Below, in pieces: positions 8,844 to 17,055 of a DNA stretch of 64,000 nucleotides. Location: assembly GCA_017051695.1 (NCBI GenBank), contig JAFIDK010000005.1, positions 248,001 to 312,000 on the forward strand. The letters run 5' to 3'. The notes below the pieces were generated by a model. The model saw only the letters and a program-made list of their open reading frames with translations, was not told where the DNA came from and did no database searches. Position numbers and translations under genes: made by a program. Numbering within the stretch: position 1 is the stretch's first letter; the number at the start of each line of letters is the position of its first letter. This DNA is from Algoriphagus aestuarii. Lineage in GTDB: Bacteria; Bacteroidota; Bacteroidia; Cytophagales; Cyclobacteriaceae.

Positions 8844-9257
8844 TCACAGTTGAGTTCTCTCCCAATCCAAAAAATCTTCAATTTCGTCTTTCAATTTCGC
8901 ATAGATCGCCAGTACAACAGACAGATCATCTGCAAATCCAAAGAATCCGAGAAAATCAGGGATAATATCCAATGGAGATATAAAATAAACCAAACCCAAC
9001 AATAACAGTCCCAGAGTACTACCCGCTAGTTTGTGGGTTCCATTAAAATGGGCTTTAATCATCCTGGTAAATACTCCCAATGGCATCAAGAGTTTTTTTA
9101 CTCTGGAATCATCTTTAAGCTTTCCCAGTTTTTTGGCGCTATTGGAAACCAATTCTTTGACTTTTTCCTCTTGTTTCATCAACACATCTACCTGTTTTCC
9201 AAAAAGCTTTTTTGCTTGGTCCACTGCTTCTGTTGCTTTTGATTTAAGAGTAGTCAT
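8844..9257 (-). CDS. YkvA family membrane protein (DUF1232)
   Basis: A 137-residue protein with a Lys-rich helical N-terminal half and a C-terminal DUF1232 core. The core contains the signature SPLDIIPDFLGFFGFADDLSV next to a hydrophobic segment (LGLLLLGLVYFI). The family is widespread and of unknown function, probably membrane associated. The gene lies 3 bp after the preceding hypothetical gene, so the two are cotranscribed. Confidence 0.85.
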   Translation of the reverse strand: MTTLKSKATEAVDQAKKLFGKQVDVLMKQEEKVKELVSNSAKKLGKLKDDSRVKKLLMPLGVFTRMIKAHFNGTHKLAGSTLGLLLLGLVYFISPLDIIPDFLGFFGFADDLSVVLAIYAKLKDEIEDFLDWERTQL

Positions 9258-9260
9258 AGA

Positions 9261-9791
9261 TTAGAAGTAAATGTTGATTTCCGATTTTACTTGTTTTAAC
9301 GCATAGGAAACGGCATCGTTATTTTGCTCGAGTGATTTACTGAAGATCGCCCTAGCCAATTCCATTCCTGTCGCATCTGCCTCAACAGTCTGTCTGCTTT
9401 GGTTGATGATGGTATTTACATTTTCAACAGCATTTTTTACCGCCTCCCAAGTTTGCTCAGAGAAGTATACCTGCTGGGAAAAATTATGGTTGAATTCTTC
9501 TCTCACTTCATGAAGCAATTGGGCATGTAGTTCAGCTGCGGTCAAAGAGCCTGGATTTGATCTTCTGACAAGATTGTTGGGAGAAATCCTTTCCAAAAGC
9601 AAACACAACCTTTCTGCAGCCTGCAATCGAATGGGAAGAATAGTCTGTGAATTTTGGGTTTTCAATTCCACTAACAATTTCTCTCTTTCTTTGGAAAGGA
9701 AAGAAACCACCACCAGGTACATCCCATATAGTACCACTCCGGCAGGTAGCAAAATCTTCAATAAGTCTATCACGTAATCCATAATTGGCAT
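9261..9791 (-). CDS. Conserved membrane-anchored hypothetical protein
   Basis: A 176-residue protein with one N-terminal membrane span (about residues 11-31, LLKILLPAGVVLYGMYLVVV) followed by a predicted all-helical cytoplasmic domain containing QAAERLCLLLERISPNNLVRR. The type is recurrent in Bacteroidota but has no known function. It is the first gene of the minus operon that continues through ykvA, the thioredoxin-like gene, the oxidoreductase gene and dtd. An ATG 9 bp downstream (9782) is an alternative start. Confidence 0.7.
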   Translation of the reverse strand: MPIMDYVIDLLKILLPAGVVLYGMYLVVVSFLSKEREKLLVELKTQNSQTILPIRLQAAERLCLLLERISPNNLVRRSNPGSLTAAELHAQLLHEVREEFNHNFSQQVYFSEQTWEAVKNAVENVNTIINQSRQTVEADATGMELARAIFSKSLEQNNDAVSYALKQVKSEINIYF

Positions 9792-9841
9792 TTTCTCCCG
9801 AATATCTGTAAATAATCCCTGTCATAAAACTGAAGAGATTG

Positions 9842-9849
9842 TAAATTTG
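9842..9849 (+). promoter_or_regulatory. Candidate -7 promoter box (TAAATTTG)
   Basis: TAAATTTG matches the Bacteroidota -7 consensus TAnnTTTG and lies 43 bp before the ATG at 9893, between two divergent genes. No convincing -33 TTTG was found at the expected distance. Confidence 0.4.
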
Positions 9850-9892
9850 AACTGAAAACGAACCAATTCCGCGCCAAAAACATTTGACTCAC

Positions 9893-10207
9893 ATGATTAT
9901 TCCAGTTCAAATCACAGAAAAGGCTGAGGCTGAGATCAAAAACATCATGGTCCATAAAAACATCCCTGCTGATTACAGTTTGCGAGTAGGTGTCAAAGGC
10001 GGTGGTTGCGGAGGAATGTCCTATGCTTTGGGTTTTGACAAACCCAAAGAGGATGATCAACAGTTTGAAATCGCCGGAATCCCTGTGTTGATTGAAAAAA
10101 GGCATTTCATGTTTTTGATGGGAATGCAAATTGATTTTTTCGAAAGTGACGAAGCACGAGGATTTACTTTTATCAATCCTGATATCCCAAAGAGACACGA
10201 TCTATAA
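9893..10207 (+). CDS. HesB/IscA-like A-type Fe-S carrier family protein lacking C-terminal cysteines
   Basis: A 104-residue protein of the HesB/IscA/SufA fold, with the first conserved Cys in GGGCGGMSY (Cys39). The usual CxC pair near the C-terminus is absent: the protein ends GFTFINPDIPKRHDL and has only one Cys in total. Classical A-type carriers use three Cys to hold a cluster, so cluster binding here would need other ligands or a homodimer using Cys39. The ATG at 9893 was chosen rather than the TTG at 9884. No suf or isc genes lie nearby. Confidence 0.85.
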   Translation: MIIPVQITEKAEAEIKNIMVHKNIPADYSLRVGVKGGGCGGMSYALGFDKPKEDDQQFEIAGIPVLIEKRHFMFLMGMQIDFFESDEARGFTFINPDIPKRHDL

Positions 10208-10241
10208 GTTTTTTCTTAATTTCATAGGCAAATACCTTCCT

Positions 10242-10745
10242 ATGAAACCACTCTTCTATTTCCTATTATTCACTTTTTTTTCATCACCTCTATTTGCTCA
10301 AATAAAATATTTGGAAGAAGGGCAAAAGCCAGGAAAAGGTTCTATTAAAGAACTAGATTGGCTCGTGGGCTATTGGACGGGAACTGGTCTAGGCGGAGAA
10401 TGTGATGAGACTTGGATGCCTGAGGTAGATGGAAACATGGTAGGCACCTTTAGATTTTGGTCAGAAGGCAAATTGGTTTTTACTGAATTCATGAATTTGG
10501 TTCAAGAAGGAGAAACTTTTTACCTGAAATTAAAACACTTCAACCCTGATCTCTCTGGATGGGAGGAAAAAGAAAAATGGACCACGTTTAGATTGGTGGA
10601 AACCGCTGATAACACCATATGGTTTCATGGATTTACAATGAAACGTGTAGGTGATGAATTGTTGCTTTGGCTGGAATTGGAAGAGAATGGAGAAAAAACA
10701 ACCATGGAGTTTTCCTATTCTAAGCAGAAACTTCTAGGTTTTTAA
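10242..10745 (+). CDS. Exported DUF6265-type protein
   Basis: A 167-residue protein with a signal peptide (MKPLFYFLLFTFFSSPLFAQ). The mature part begins near LDWLVGYWTGTGLGG and contains the ETWMPEVDGNMVGTFRFW motif of DUF6265 proteins, which form a lipocalin-like barrel of unknown function. The start at 10242 gives the signal peptide; an in-frame ATG at 10131 overlaps the preceding gene and is unlikely. Location is probably periplasmic. Confidence 0.8.
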   Translation: MKPLFYFLLFTFFSSPLFAQIKYLEEGQKPGKGSIKELDWLVGYWTGTGLGGECDETWMPEVDGNMVGTFRFWSEGKLVFTEFMNLVQEGETFYLKLKHFNPDLSGWEEKEKWTTFRLVETADNTIWFHGFTMKRVGDELLLWLELEENGEKTTMEFSYSKQKLLGF

Positions 10746-10817
10746 AGCTAAAACCAAGCCATCAGTAAACTAAACTCCTTTTATTTCGTATTTTAACAGC
10801 AACTAATCCTTTTTACT

Positions 10818-11312
10818 ATGAAAAATCTGCTTCTAGTTGCCGGAATACTTTTCACTATAATTTCCTGCAAAACTTCTGAAAACATCACTGTAGATCAGGT
10901 TAGTTATAATTCCGGTTTGTCAGGAAAAAAAACCTTCCAAGTGATCACCAAAGCTGATGCTTCCAAAGACATCTATCTGCTCAATAAGCTTTTTGAGAAA
11001 AAAATGGTAGAAAGTGGATATTCTAAAGTGGAGCAAAATCCAGAAATTCTCGTCCAATCGGTAATCGCATCAGTTGATTATGAACAGGAAGTTTTGGGGT
11101 ATGGCAGCGTTGGCAATGCTTTTTCTTCCATGTATTATCCTGTTAACCTTGAGTCAGAAAAATATGGAAAAATCATTTTTTTAATCCAAGATGCTCAAAC
11201 TTATGAAGTTTTATGGATGGGTACAGGAACTGGGATTTTGACAGCAAAAGAGTTAATGGACAAAAGTTCAATCAACTCTGCCTTGGACGAATTAATAGCT
11301 GGATTGAAGTAA
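10818..11312 (+). CDS. DUF4136-type lipoprotein
   Basis: A 164-residue lipoprotein with a signal sequence ending in the lipobox IISC (Cys17). The sequence has the profile of DUF4136 proteins: early YNSGLSGKKTFQV, then a helix (LLNKLFEKKMVESGYSKV), a Gly-rich middle, and IIFLIQDAQTYEVLWMGTGTG. The function is unknown and the location is membrane anchored in the periplasm. It is convergent with the DUF4268 gene. Confidence 0.75.
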   Translation: MKNLLLVAGILFTIISCKTSENITVDQVSYNSGLSGKKTFQVITKADASKDIYLLNKLFEKKMVESGYSKVEQNPEILVQSVIASVDYEQEVLGYGSVGNAFSSMYYPVNLESEKYGKIIFLIQDAQTYEVLWMGTGTGILTAKELMDKSSINSALDELIAGLK

Positions 11313-11345
11313 TTTCTTTAAGAATTTTAACGCAAAATTTTCAGA

Positions 11346-11804
11346 CTAAAAATCCTCAAATCCCGGTCTGACATTATCCCAAAAAGCATCTAAGGCTATA
11401 ATTCTTGGTTTTAAGAATGAAATAATTTCAGGCCAATCTGCCTGATCCATCACATTGACTGAGGGCAAAACCTTTTCGATCTTCGAAATCTGCTGCCCAA
11501 ACTCGTTTTCTACCAATAACCTCCAGTCCCATTCTTCTGCTATTTCGGCATTCAGCAACTTTTTAAATTGCTTGAATTGATCAAAAAACAGTTCCTGAAG
11601 TTCTTCATCAGCATGACTGATTTCAATTCCTATAGATGCAAAATCCCGCTCTGCTTTCATTCTGAAATAGATGTCTTTGACTCCGGTTTTGTAATTCGGC
11701 CAATTTACCCGGAAACCAGAAGCACTTCTGATCGGCTTCATATATTGACCAAATGCAATCCAAAATTCTTTTCGAATCCGGGAAGTTTCTGCCCGACTGT
11801 ACAT
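11346..11804 (-). CDS. DUF4268 domain protein
   Basis: A 152-residue cytoplasmic protein that matches the DUF4268 pattern: RKEFWIAFGQYMKPI at the start, NWPNYKTGVKDIYFRM in the middle, and a closing ALDAFWDNVRPGFEDF. DUF4268 is often found as the C-terminal part of nuclease-like proteins, but here it stands alone. The gene follows chaN by 2 bp and ends the minus operon. Its molecular role is unknown. Confidence 0.75.
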   Translation of the reverse strand: MYSRAETSRIRKEFWIAFGQYMKPIRSASGFRVNWPNYKTGVKDIYFRMKAERDFASIGIEISHADEELQELFFDQFKQFKKLLNAEIAEEWDWRLLVENEFGQQISKIEKVLPSVNVMDQADWPEIISFLKPRIIALDAFWDNVRPGFEDF

Positions 11805-11806
11805 TT

Positions 11807-12670
11807 TTAATAGGATTCGTGACTATCAGAAGGTAAAACTAGAATGATCTCACCTGATTTGGCATTTTCAGGATTTAAAGAATCCAACTGATCCTGGGTA
11901 ACGGTGTGAATATTCAGCATTTTCAGATCCGGAAATTTCCGATTCAGATACCACAAAATCCCTTCGTCATCTTTGGAATGATACGAGCCATTGATGTGGA
12001 GAATTTTCTTTCCTGCAGCAATCGTTTCAAAAAGTGATTCGGCCATGGTCGCATCCTTCAAGGCCTGTGCCTGAATCATATAATCAGAATTACCCGGTGC
12101 TCCATGCATCATTTCTTTCATAGCTACATAGCCGGGCATAGCCATATCCACTTCGAAAGGCAGAGTAGCCATGTAGCGTTTTGCTTCATCGCTCAGACTA
12201 TCCAATGCTGCCTTCCCTGATCTACTTGTCTGCGAAGCATATTTCCTGGGGACATTACTAGCTATAAACTGTAGGTGATTCTCATTGGCAAAACGCATCA
12301 ATGGACGATAATCCGTTTTATAATTGTTCCACAGTTTGGCTTCTGCTTCAAAGTTCTTTTCAGTCATTTTCCCTGAAAACCACTCATCAATATTGAGTTG
12401 ATCATCCCGCTCAAAAAACTCAGCGGCAAGTACTAAATCTTGATTCTTTGAATACATTCCTTTTAATACCTGCAACTGCAGCCAATGCGTCAAACTGTTA
12501 TTATGCAATTCTCCAAAGAAGGTCACATCCGCTTTTTCAGCCATTTTTAGGACGTCCTTCAGTTCTATTTTCTTTCCCTTCTCAGTAAAAAACTGGTAAG
12601 CTAAACCTTAAGCATTTACTTCTCGAAAGCAAAATAAAAACAGAAATACAATGGCGAGATTTTTAAGCAT
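11807..12670 (-). pseudogene. ChaN family haem-binding (Tiki-like) protein gene with in-frame stop after the signal peptide
   Basis: The conserved domain begins at KADVTFFGELHNNSLTHWLQ and continues through HINGSYHSKDDEG to the end at 11807, matching the Cofac_haem_bdg/ChaN family of exported haem-binding or protease-like proteins. Reading upstream in the same frame, an ATG at 12670 gives a normal signal peptide (MLKNLAIVFLFLFCFREVNA). A TAA follows at 12608-12610, and then in-frame codons GLAYQFFTEKGKKIELKDVL lead into the domain without a gap. The ATG overlaps the folB stop by 8 bp, as expected in this overlapped operon. One C-to-T change (CAA to TAA, Gln21 to stop) would explain it. The next in-frame ATG, at 12544, would give a 245-residue protein without a signal peptide. 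Confidence 0.75.
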
Positions 12671-13028
12671 AATCTTCCGGGTATTGGATTTGGACAGCCG
12701 AGAATTTTACCAACCCGCCCAGGGAAGGGTGATGCTTCTTCAAGGTGATTTTAATACTCTTGACATCGGGGTAAACTTTCAGAATATCTTCAATAATCAA
12801 ATGCCCCAAATGCTCCAGCAATTTTACTTTCACATCCATCCGGTCTTTGATCAGCTGATATAATTTCGTGTAGTCAACCGTTTCTTTCAAATCGTCTTGA
12901 AGCATGGCAACTTTGAAATCGGTTTCCAATTCCAAATCCAAGGTAAATCGATTCCCCAAAACATTTTCCTCTGGATATGCGCCATGGTAGGCATGAAATT
13001 CGATCCCCTCAAGTGATACTTTTCCCAT
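12663..13028 (-). CDS. folB: Dihydroneopterin aldolase
   Basis: A 121-residue folate biosynthesis enzyme that converts dihydroneopterin to 6-hydroxymethyl-dihydropterin and glycolaldehyde. It starts GKVSLEGIEFHAYHGAYPEE (the HGxxxEE pterin-binding turn) and contains ITLKKHHPSLGG, which carries the conserved Lys near the C-terminus. The size is normal. The start codon shares one base with the divIVA stop (TAATG), and the stop overlaps the chaN start. No other folate genes are near. Confidence 0.92.
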   Translation of the reverse strand: MGKVSLEGIEFHAYHGAYPEENVLGNRFTLDLELETDFKVAMLQDDLKETVDYTKLYQLIKDRMDVKVKLLEHLGHLIIEDILKVYPDVKSIKITLKKHHPSLGGLVKFSAVQIQYPEDYA

Positions 13029-14005
13029 TAGTCAAATTGGTCGAAAAATGATCCCGATTGATTAGGGTTTTCTTCTCTTGGTTTTGGTTTTTCCTCTATG
13101 ACAGGAGTTACTCTTGCTTCGATTTTCTTTTCCTCTTTAACTGGTTCAGGTTCCTCAACTGGCTGTTCTTCCAATTCTGCAGCAATCTCCTCTTCTTCAT
13201 TTTCTAAGGTCTCCCCAAGCTCTTCCTCAATTTCCACTTTCTCCTCTACTTCAAGATCAGGAGTAGCATCATGCGCTTCCAGTTCCAATTCCTCTTCGAT
13301 CACTTCCATTTCAGCGATGGGATCTTCCTCCACCGGTTCTGGCTCTAACACCTCTTCTTGAGCCGGTGCTAGATTTTCAATATTTGCATAGGTGAATGCA
13401 TTAGACCTGCTCAACTCATCGATGGCTCTTTGATACGCTTTGGCATCAATTCTGGAAAAATGAGCATCGGAAAGGTCAATTTGATTCAGCATATCCTGCG
13501 AAATTCTTCTGAGACTTTTCACTAATGCTTCCCGCTGCTCCACCAAGCCATCATAAGATCTTACCAAGCCTTGCATGCTTTCTCTAAGGTCCACAATTGT
13601 TTCCTTAGCCTTGGATTCAGCAGCTCCTAAAATAACAGCTGCCTGCTGCTGGGCATGAGCTTGTACCTTTTCCGCATATTCGTTCGCATCGGCTACCGTT
13701 TTCTCAGAGAGACTGTTTGCTTCTGAAATAATTAAATCGGCTGCTTCATTGGCTTCTTCGATGATAGATGCACCGGTATCCTCTGCCGTTTTTAAAGTAC
13801 GGAAAAGTGAATCTTCCACATCTTTCAGTCTTTTGGCTTCTGCTTCGGTATTCTGAAGTTTAGACTTCAATTCTATATTTTCCTGATGTAGCTGATCAAC
13901 CACCTGGCTGACCTCTTCTAAAAATTGGGATACATCTTTTTTTTCATACCCTCTGAAAGCTGTTTCAAAGGACTGTTGCCGGATGGCTGCTGGTGTGATC
14001 TTCAT
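13028..14005 (-). CDS. DivIVA-domain coiled-coil protein with acidic tail
   Basis: A 325-residue protein. The N-terminus has the DivIVA/GpsB membrane-binding motif (PAAIRQQSFETAFRGYEKKD), followed by long coiled coil to about residue 190. A Glu/Pro-rich acidic region covers about residues 215-300, with runs such as EPVEEDPIAEMEVIEEELEL. DivIVA-type proteins recruit division or envelope partners to curved membrane; the low-complexity tail is probably disordered. The gene overlaps the upstream WD40 gene by 4 bp and folB by 1 bp. Confidence 0.85.
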   Translation of the reverse strand: MKITPAAIRQQSFETAFRGYEKKDVSQFLEEVSQVVDQLHQENIELKSKLQNTEAEAKRLKDVEDSLFRTLKTAEDTGASIIEEANEAADLIISEANSLSEKTVADANEYAEKVQAHAQQQAAVILGAAESKAKETIVDLRESMQGLVRSYDGLVEQREALVKSLRRISQDMLNQIDLSDAHFSRIDAKAYQRAIDELSRSNAFTYANIENLAPAQEEVLEPEPVEEDPIAEMEVIEEELELEAHDATPDLEVEEKVEIEEELGETLENEEEEIAAELEEQPVEEPEPVKEEKKIEARVTPVIEEKPKPREENPNQSGSFFDQFD

Positions 14006-14919
14006 GGGTTAATCTCTTCTATTTGCCAAATGGAAATCGTACGATCGTCAGACACAGCTATTACCTGGCCTGTATAAGAACTCCAAAGTACTTTATTTAT
14101 AGATGTGCCGTGTCCGGCATTTCTTGCTTTGTCGATGACTTTCAATAATTTTTTCTCCCGGGCATCCCAAACTTTCATGGATTTATCCATGGAACAAGTC
14201 ACTAGGTATTTCCCGTCTTTTTTGAAAGATAAATAATTAATGGCATACATATGTGCCGCAATGGTCTCTTCTAAATGATATTCTGAATCCCAGAATTTTA
14301 TCCTCGCATCTCTAGATCCACTGATCAAAGTCTTTTCGTCTGGAGAATATGACAAGGCAAAAACTGAATTTTCGTGCCCGGTGAGGTTTGCTATAGGCTG
14401 AAAATCCTCCCTGATATCCAGAACTTTGATTGTATGATCGCTTAGACCAATGGCAAGATGTTTTTTGCTCGGAGAGACAGTCATCACCCGGATACTTTTC
14501 GAACTTAATTTTACCCGTTTTTTCAAAGATTGACTGGGAATATCAATGATGACCAAAATCCCATCTCCAGTTCCTACAAAAACCTCATTACCGAAAATCT
14601 TGATGTCAAAAATAGCCTGATCGGTAAAATTAAGAGACCAAATTTCTTTGTTTTCGTTCAGGTCTATGACGTGAATCCCTTCAACATTATGTCCTATAAA
14701 CAGGAGATTTCGCTCGTTATCCACTTCTAAGGCATAAACTGAGTGAGGTAGTTTCGCGATCAATTTTCCGTCTTTTGGATTATCCAGATCCCATTCTACC
14801 ACCATACCATCTCCCGAACCTGTGTAAAAAAATCTCGGATCACTGCCTTCCGAGAGCGCATAGATACAGTCGTTGTGCCCGGTCAGCGTATGTAATTTAT
14901 TTACTTGAATTTTTGACAT
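14002..14919 (-). CDS. WD40 repeat protein
   Basis: A 305-residue protein with no signal peptide, made of WD40 repeats that probably form one seven-bladed propeller. Clear repeats include LTGHNDCIYALSEGS...VVEWDL, LTGHENSVFALSYSPDEKTL...IKFWD, AAHMYAINYLSFKKDGKYL...MKVWD and a final SDDRTISIWQI. It is most likely a cytoplasmic scaffold. It is the first gene of the operon with divIVA, folB, chaN and the DUF4268 gene, and the 4-bp overlap with divIVA suggests the two products work together. Confidence 0.88.
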   Translation of the reverse strand: MSKIQVNKLHTLTGHNDCIYALSEGSDPRFFYTGSGDGMVVEWDLDNPKDGKLIAKLPHSVYALEVDNERNLLFIGHNVEGIHVIDLNENKEIWSLNFTDQAIFDIKIFGNEVFVGTGDGILVIIDIPSQSLKKRVKLSSKSIRVMTVSPSKKHLAIGLSDHTIKVLDIREDFQPIANLTGHENSVFALSYSPDEKTLISGSRDARIKFWDSEYHLEETIAAHMYAINYLSFKKDGKYLVTCSMDKSMKVWDAREKKLLKVIDKARNAGHGTSINKVLWSSYTGQVIAVSDDRTISIWQIEEINP

Positions 14920-14955
14920 ATATTGGACGGTGACTTAGCTGAGCCCTATTGGCCT

Positions 14956-15585
14956 ATGCAAACAAAAATAGAAAAAATTGACTCTTCCTCGGCCTTAGCC
15001 ATCAAGATTATTGAACCACAAGCGGTAGATGATCTGAATTTCTTAAGCTTTCGTGAAAAATTATCATTCGCCAACATTTCCCATCCAGAAAAAAGAATGG
15101 AGTGGGCAAGTGCCAGGATGGCTATCAAAGACGCACTAGAAACCCTTCATGTACCTTATCCAGGCTTCTTCAAAGATGAGCATGGTAAATCCCACTCTAT
15201 GAATGGAAATGGATTTGTTTCCCTATCCCACACTGAAGGGGTGGCAGGGGCTATCTATCACCGTGATTCGCCTGTGGGAATGGATATGGATTTTGTCAGA
15301 GAAAAAATTCTTAAAATCGGTTTTCGGTTTCTGGATCCCTCCGAACTAGATTTTCTGGACAAAGATCCTGTCCACTATACGCTGGCATGGTCAGCAAAAG
15401 AATCTATCTTTAAATGCCAAGGAAGAAGAGGAGTGAGTTTTAGAGACAATATATTATTGGAACCATTTGCCCCTGATGCCACTCTCATCAAAGCCAAAAT
15501 CAGAAATACGGACTTCTCAAACCACCATTATGAAGTTCATGCCAGGACCTTTCCTGACACAGTTTTAACCTATACAATCTGGTAA
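14956..15585 (+). CDS. 4'-phosphopantetheinyl transferase family protein
   Basis: About 209 residues. The two Mg/CoA-binding motifs of the Sfp/AcpT family are recognisable: VGMDMDF (for the usual GIDIE) and WSAKESIFK (for WxxKEA). HGKSHSMNGNGFVSLSHTEG precedes them, in the position of the family's conserved P1/P2 region. It would activate an acyl carrier protein by adding the phosphopantetheine arm. The ATG at 14956 was chosen over a TTG at 14923. The gene is divergent from the WD40 operon and followed closely by the thioredoxin-like gene. Confidence 0.85.
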   Translation: MQTKIEKIDSSSALAIKIIEPQAVDDLNFLSFREKLSFANISHPEKRMEWASARMAIKDALETLHVPYPGFFKDEHGKSHSMNGNGFVSLSHTEGVAGAIYHRDSPVGMDMDFVREKILKIGFRFLDPSELDFLDKDPVHYTLAWSAKESIFKCQGRRGVSFRDNILLEPFAPDATLIKAKIRNTDFSNHHYEVHARTFPDTVLTYTIW

Positions 15586-15589
15586 TCCC

Positions 15590-16168
15590 ATGAAAAACAC
15601 ATTCACTTTACTTTTCATTTGTCTTATCTCCATCAGCTCTCTTTCTGCACAAAATATTGGCGAAATGAGTTTAACAGATGCAGTGACAGGCAAGACTTAT
15701 ACGATAGCAAGTGAAATAAAAGGGAAAGCATTGGTATTGATTTTTCACAGTACGAATTGTCCGTTTGCAAAGATGTATGAAAAAAGAATCATTGATTTGA
15801 GAACAAAATTTCAAAATCAGGGAATTTCATTCGCTTTGGTCAATCCTGATCCCAAATCCGAAAACCAAAATGCAGATAACATGAGAAGCCATGTGGATGC
15901 GACAGATTTGAATATGTCTTATCTGATGGATGTGGATCAAACTTTGGTAAAAGCTTTCAACATCACAAAAATCCCTGAAGTGGTAATAATTACTCCAAAC
16001 GCCGGCAGTCCTTCTATCGTTTATCGGGGTGCAATTGACAATAATGCCCAAGTGGAAAATTCAGTGACTGAGCGATACGTCGAGCGGGCCATCAATCAGG
16101 TTTTGAAAGGTGAAAAGCCCAGTCCTGAGCAAGTAAGGGCAGTAGGCTGCAATGTGAGAAGTTTCTAA
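15590..16168 (+). CDS. Exported thioredoxin-like / AhpC-TSA family protein
   Basis: A 192-residue protein with a signal peptide (MKNTFTLLFICLISISSLSAQ) and a redoxin fold. Its peroxidatic-type Cys lies in HSTNCPFAKMYEKRI, a CxxA arrangement rather than CxxC, and a second Cys lies near the C-terminus (AVGCNVRSF). A cis-Pro loop is present in ITKIPEVVII. It may act as a periplasmic peroxidase or thiol reductase. It starts 4 bp after the phosphopantetheinyl transferase stop, and its own stop overlaps the convergent gene by 4 bp. Confidence 0.8.
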   Translation: MKNTFTLLFICLISISSLSAQNIGEMSLTDAVTGKTYTIASEIKGKALVLIFHSTNCPFAKMYEKRIIDLRTKFQNQGISFALVNPDPKSENQNADNMRSHVDATDLNMSYLMDVDQTLVKAFNITKIPEVVIITPNAGSPSIVYRGAIDNNAQVENSVTERYVERAINQVLKGEKPSPEQVRAVGCNVRSF

Positions 16169-17007
16169 CTATCTAAAATATTGATCAATTCTTTGATCTC
16201 CTCCACTTTTTCCATTTCACCCAGCTTTTCAAAAGAGTTACCTAGATTTCTCAGGGTTCTGAGTAAAATCTGTAAATAGGCACATGGCTCAAAGTAGAAA
16301 TCTTTTGGCTCCAATTTCAAGTGTTCCAAATAATTAAAGATATCCTGCTTACTGAAAATCAAACCCTTATTGAAGGCATTGATATAAAAGGTCAATTCTG
16401 GAGTTTTATAAGTCAGCACAAATAAATTTGGGAGATTGACCCCATAAATTGGCAGGCCGAGCTTCTTACCTACCAACAAATAAATCGCACACAGGCTCAA
16501 AGGATTCCCTCTTTTCGAATCAATCACTGAGGACAGCATACTATTGGCTGGGGAATGGAAATTCTTGGTGTTTGCTGAAAACCGAAGTGTATTAAACAGC
16601 ACATTGTTGATAATCCGAATCTGATCGTAAGGTGGAAGATCATTTTTAAATGCAGTCCATACCTCAAAATAAATCTGGTGCATTTCTGCGTTCAGCTTTT
16701 CATATTCAAGATCAGGATATTGATAGGTATTGATGATCCAAAGCCCAGTGAGAAGATCCCGATCTTCTGAATCTCTCCATTCGGCCAGTCTTTTCTTTAG
16801 CAAAGAGAATTGAAGCTCATGAACCAGATCTTCTATTTCTTTTTGTATTTCGGGATTGAAGCTAGTTTCCCATTTTTCTTCCAGAAAGGGAATAATTTCT
16901 GTCCCAAGAGAAGTGATCCGTTCCCTGACATGGTTTCTTACTTCGTCATCGGTATCATCTAAAAGCGAAACCAATGCATTCAATTCTCCAGGTGTCAATG
17001 TACTCAT
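16165..17007 (-). CDS. SirB1/transglutaminase-like family protein with HEAT-like N-terminus
   Basis: A 280-residue cytoplasmic protein. Residues 1-60 look like a HEAT-type helical pair (LVSLLDDTDDEVRNHVRERI). The middle holds the SirB1-family core RGNPLSLCAIYLLVGKKLGL with a conserved Cys, then PIYGVNLPNLFVL. The C-terminus is helical (EPCAYLQILLRTLRNLGN), like the TPR tail of these proteins. The family has a transglutaminase-like protease fold, but its substrate is unknown. Confidence 0.78.
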   Translation of the reverse strand: MSTLTPGELNALVSLLDDTDDEVRNHVRERITSLGTEIIPFLEEKWETSFNPEIQKEIEDLVHELQFSLLKKRLAEWRDSEDRDLLTGLWIINTYQYPDLEYEKLNAEMHQIYFEVWTAFKNDLPPYDQIRIINNVLFNTLRFSANTKNFHSPANSMLSSVIDSKRGNPLSLCAIYLLVGKKLGLPIYGVNLPNLFVLTYKTPELTFYINAFNKGLIFSKQDIFNYLEHLKLEPKDFYFEPCAYLQILLRTLRNLGNSFEKLGEMEKVEEIKELINILDS

Positions 17008-17055
17008 AGGTAAATCTGTGAAAGAAGATCGTTGTAATAATTTAATGAAAATTGA

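Noticed and set aside
9532-10198. Minus-strand frames across the divergent region and the IscA-like gene
   Set aside because: They overlap two better-supported genes and have no signal or domain.
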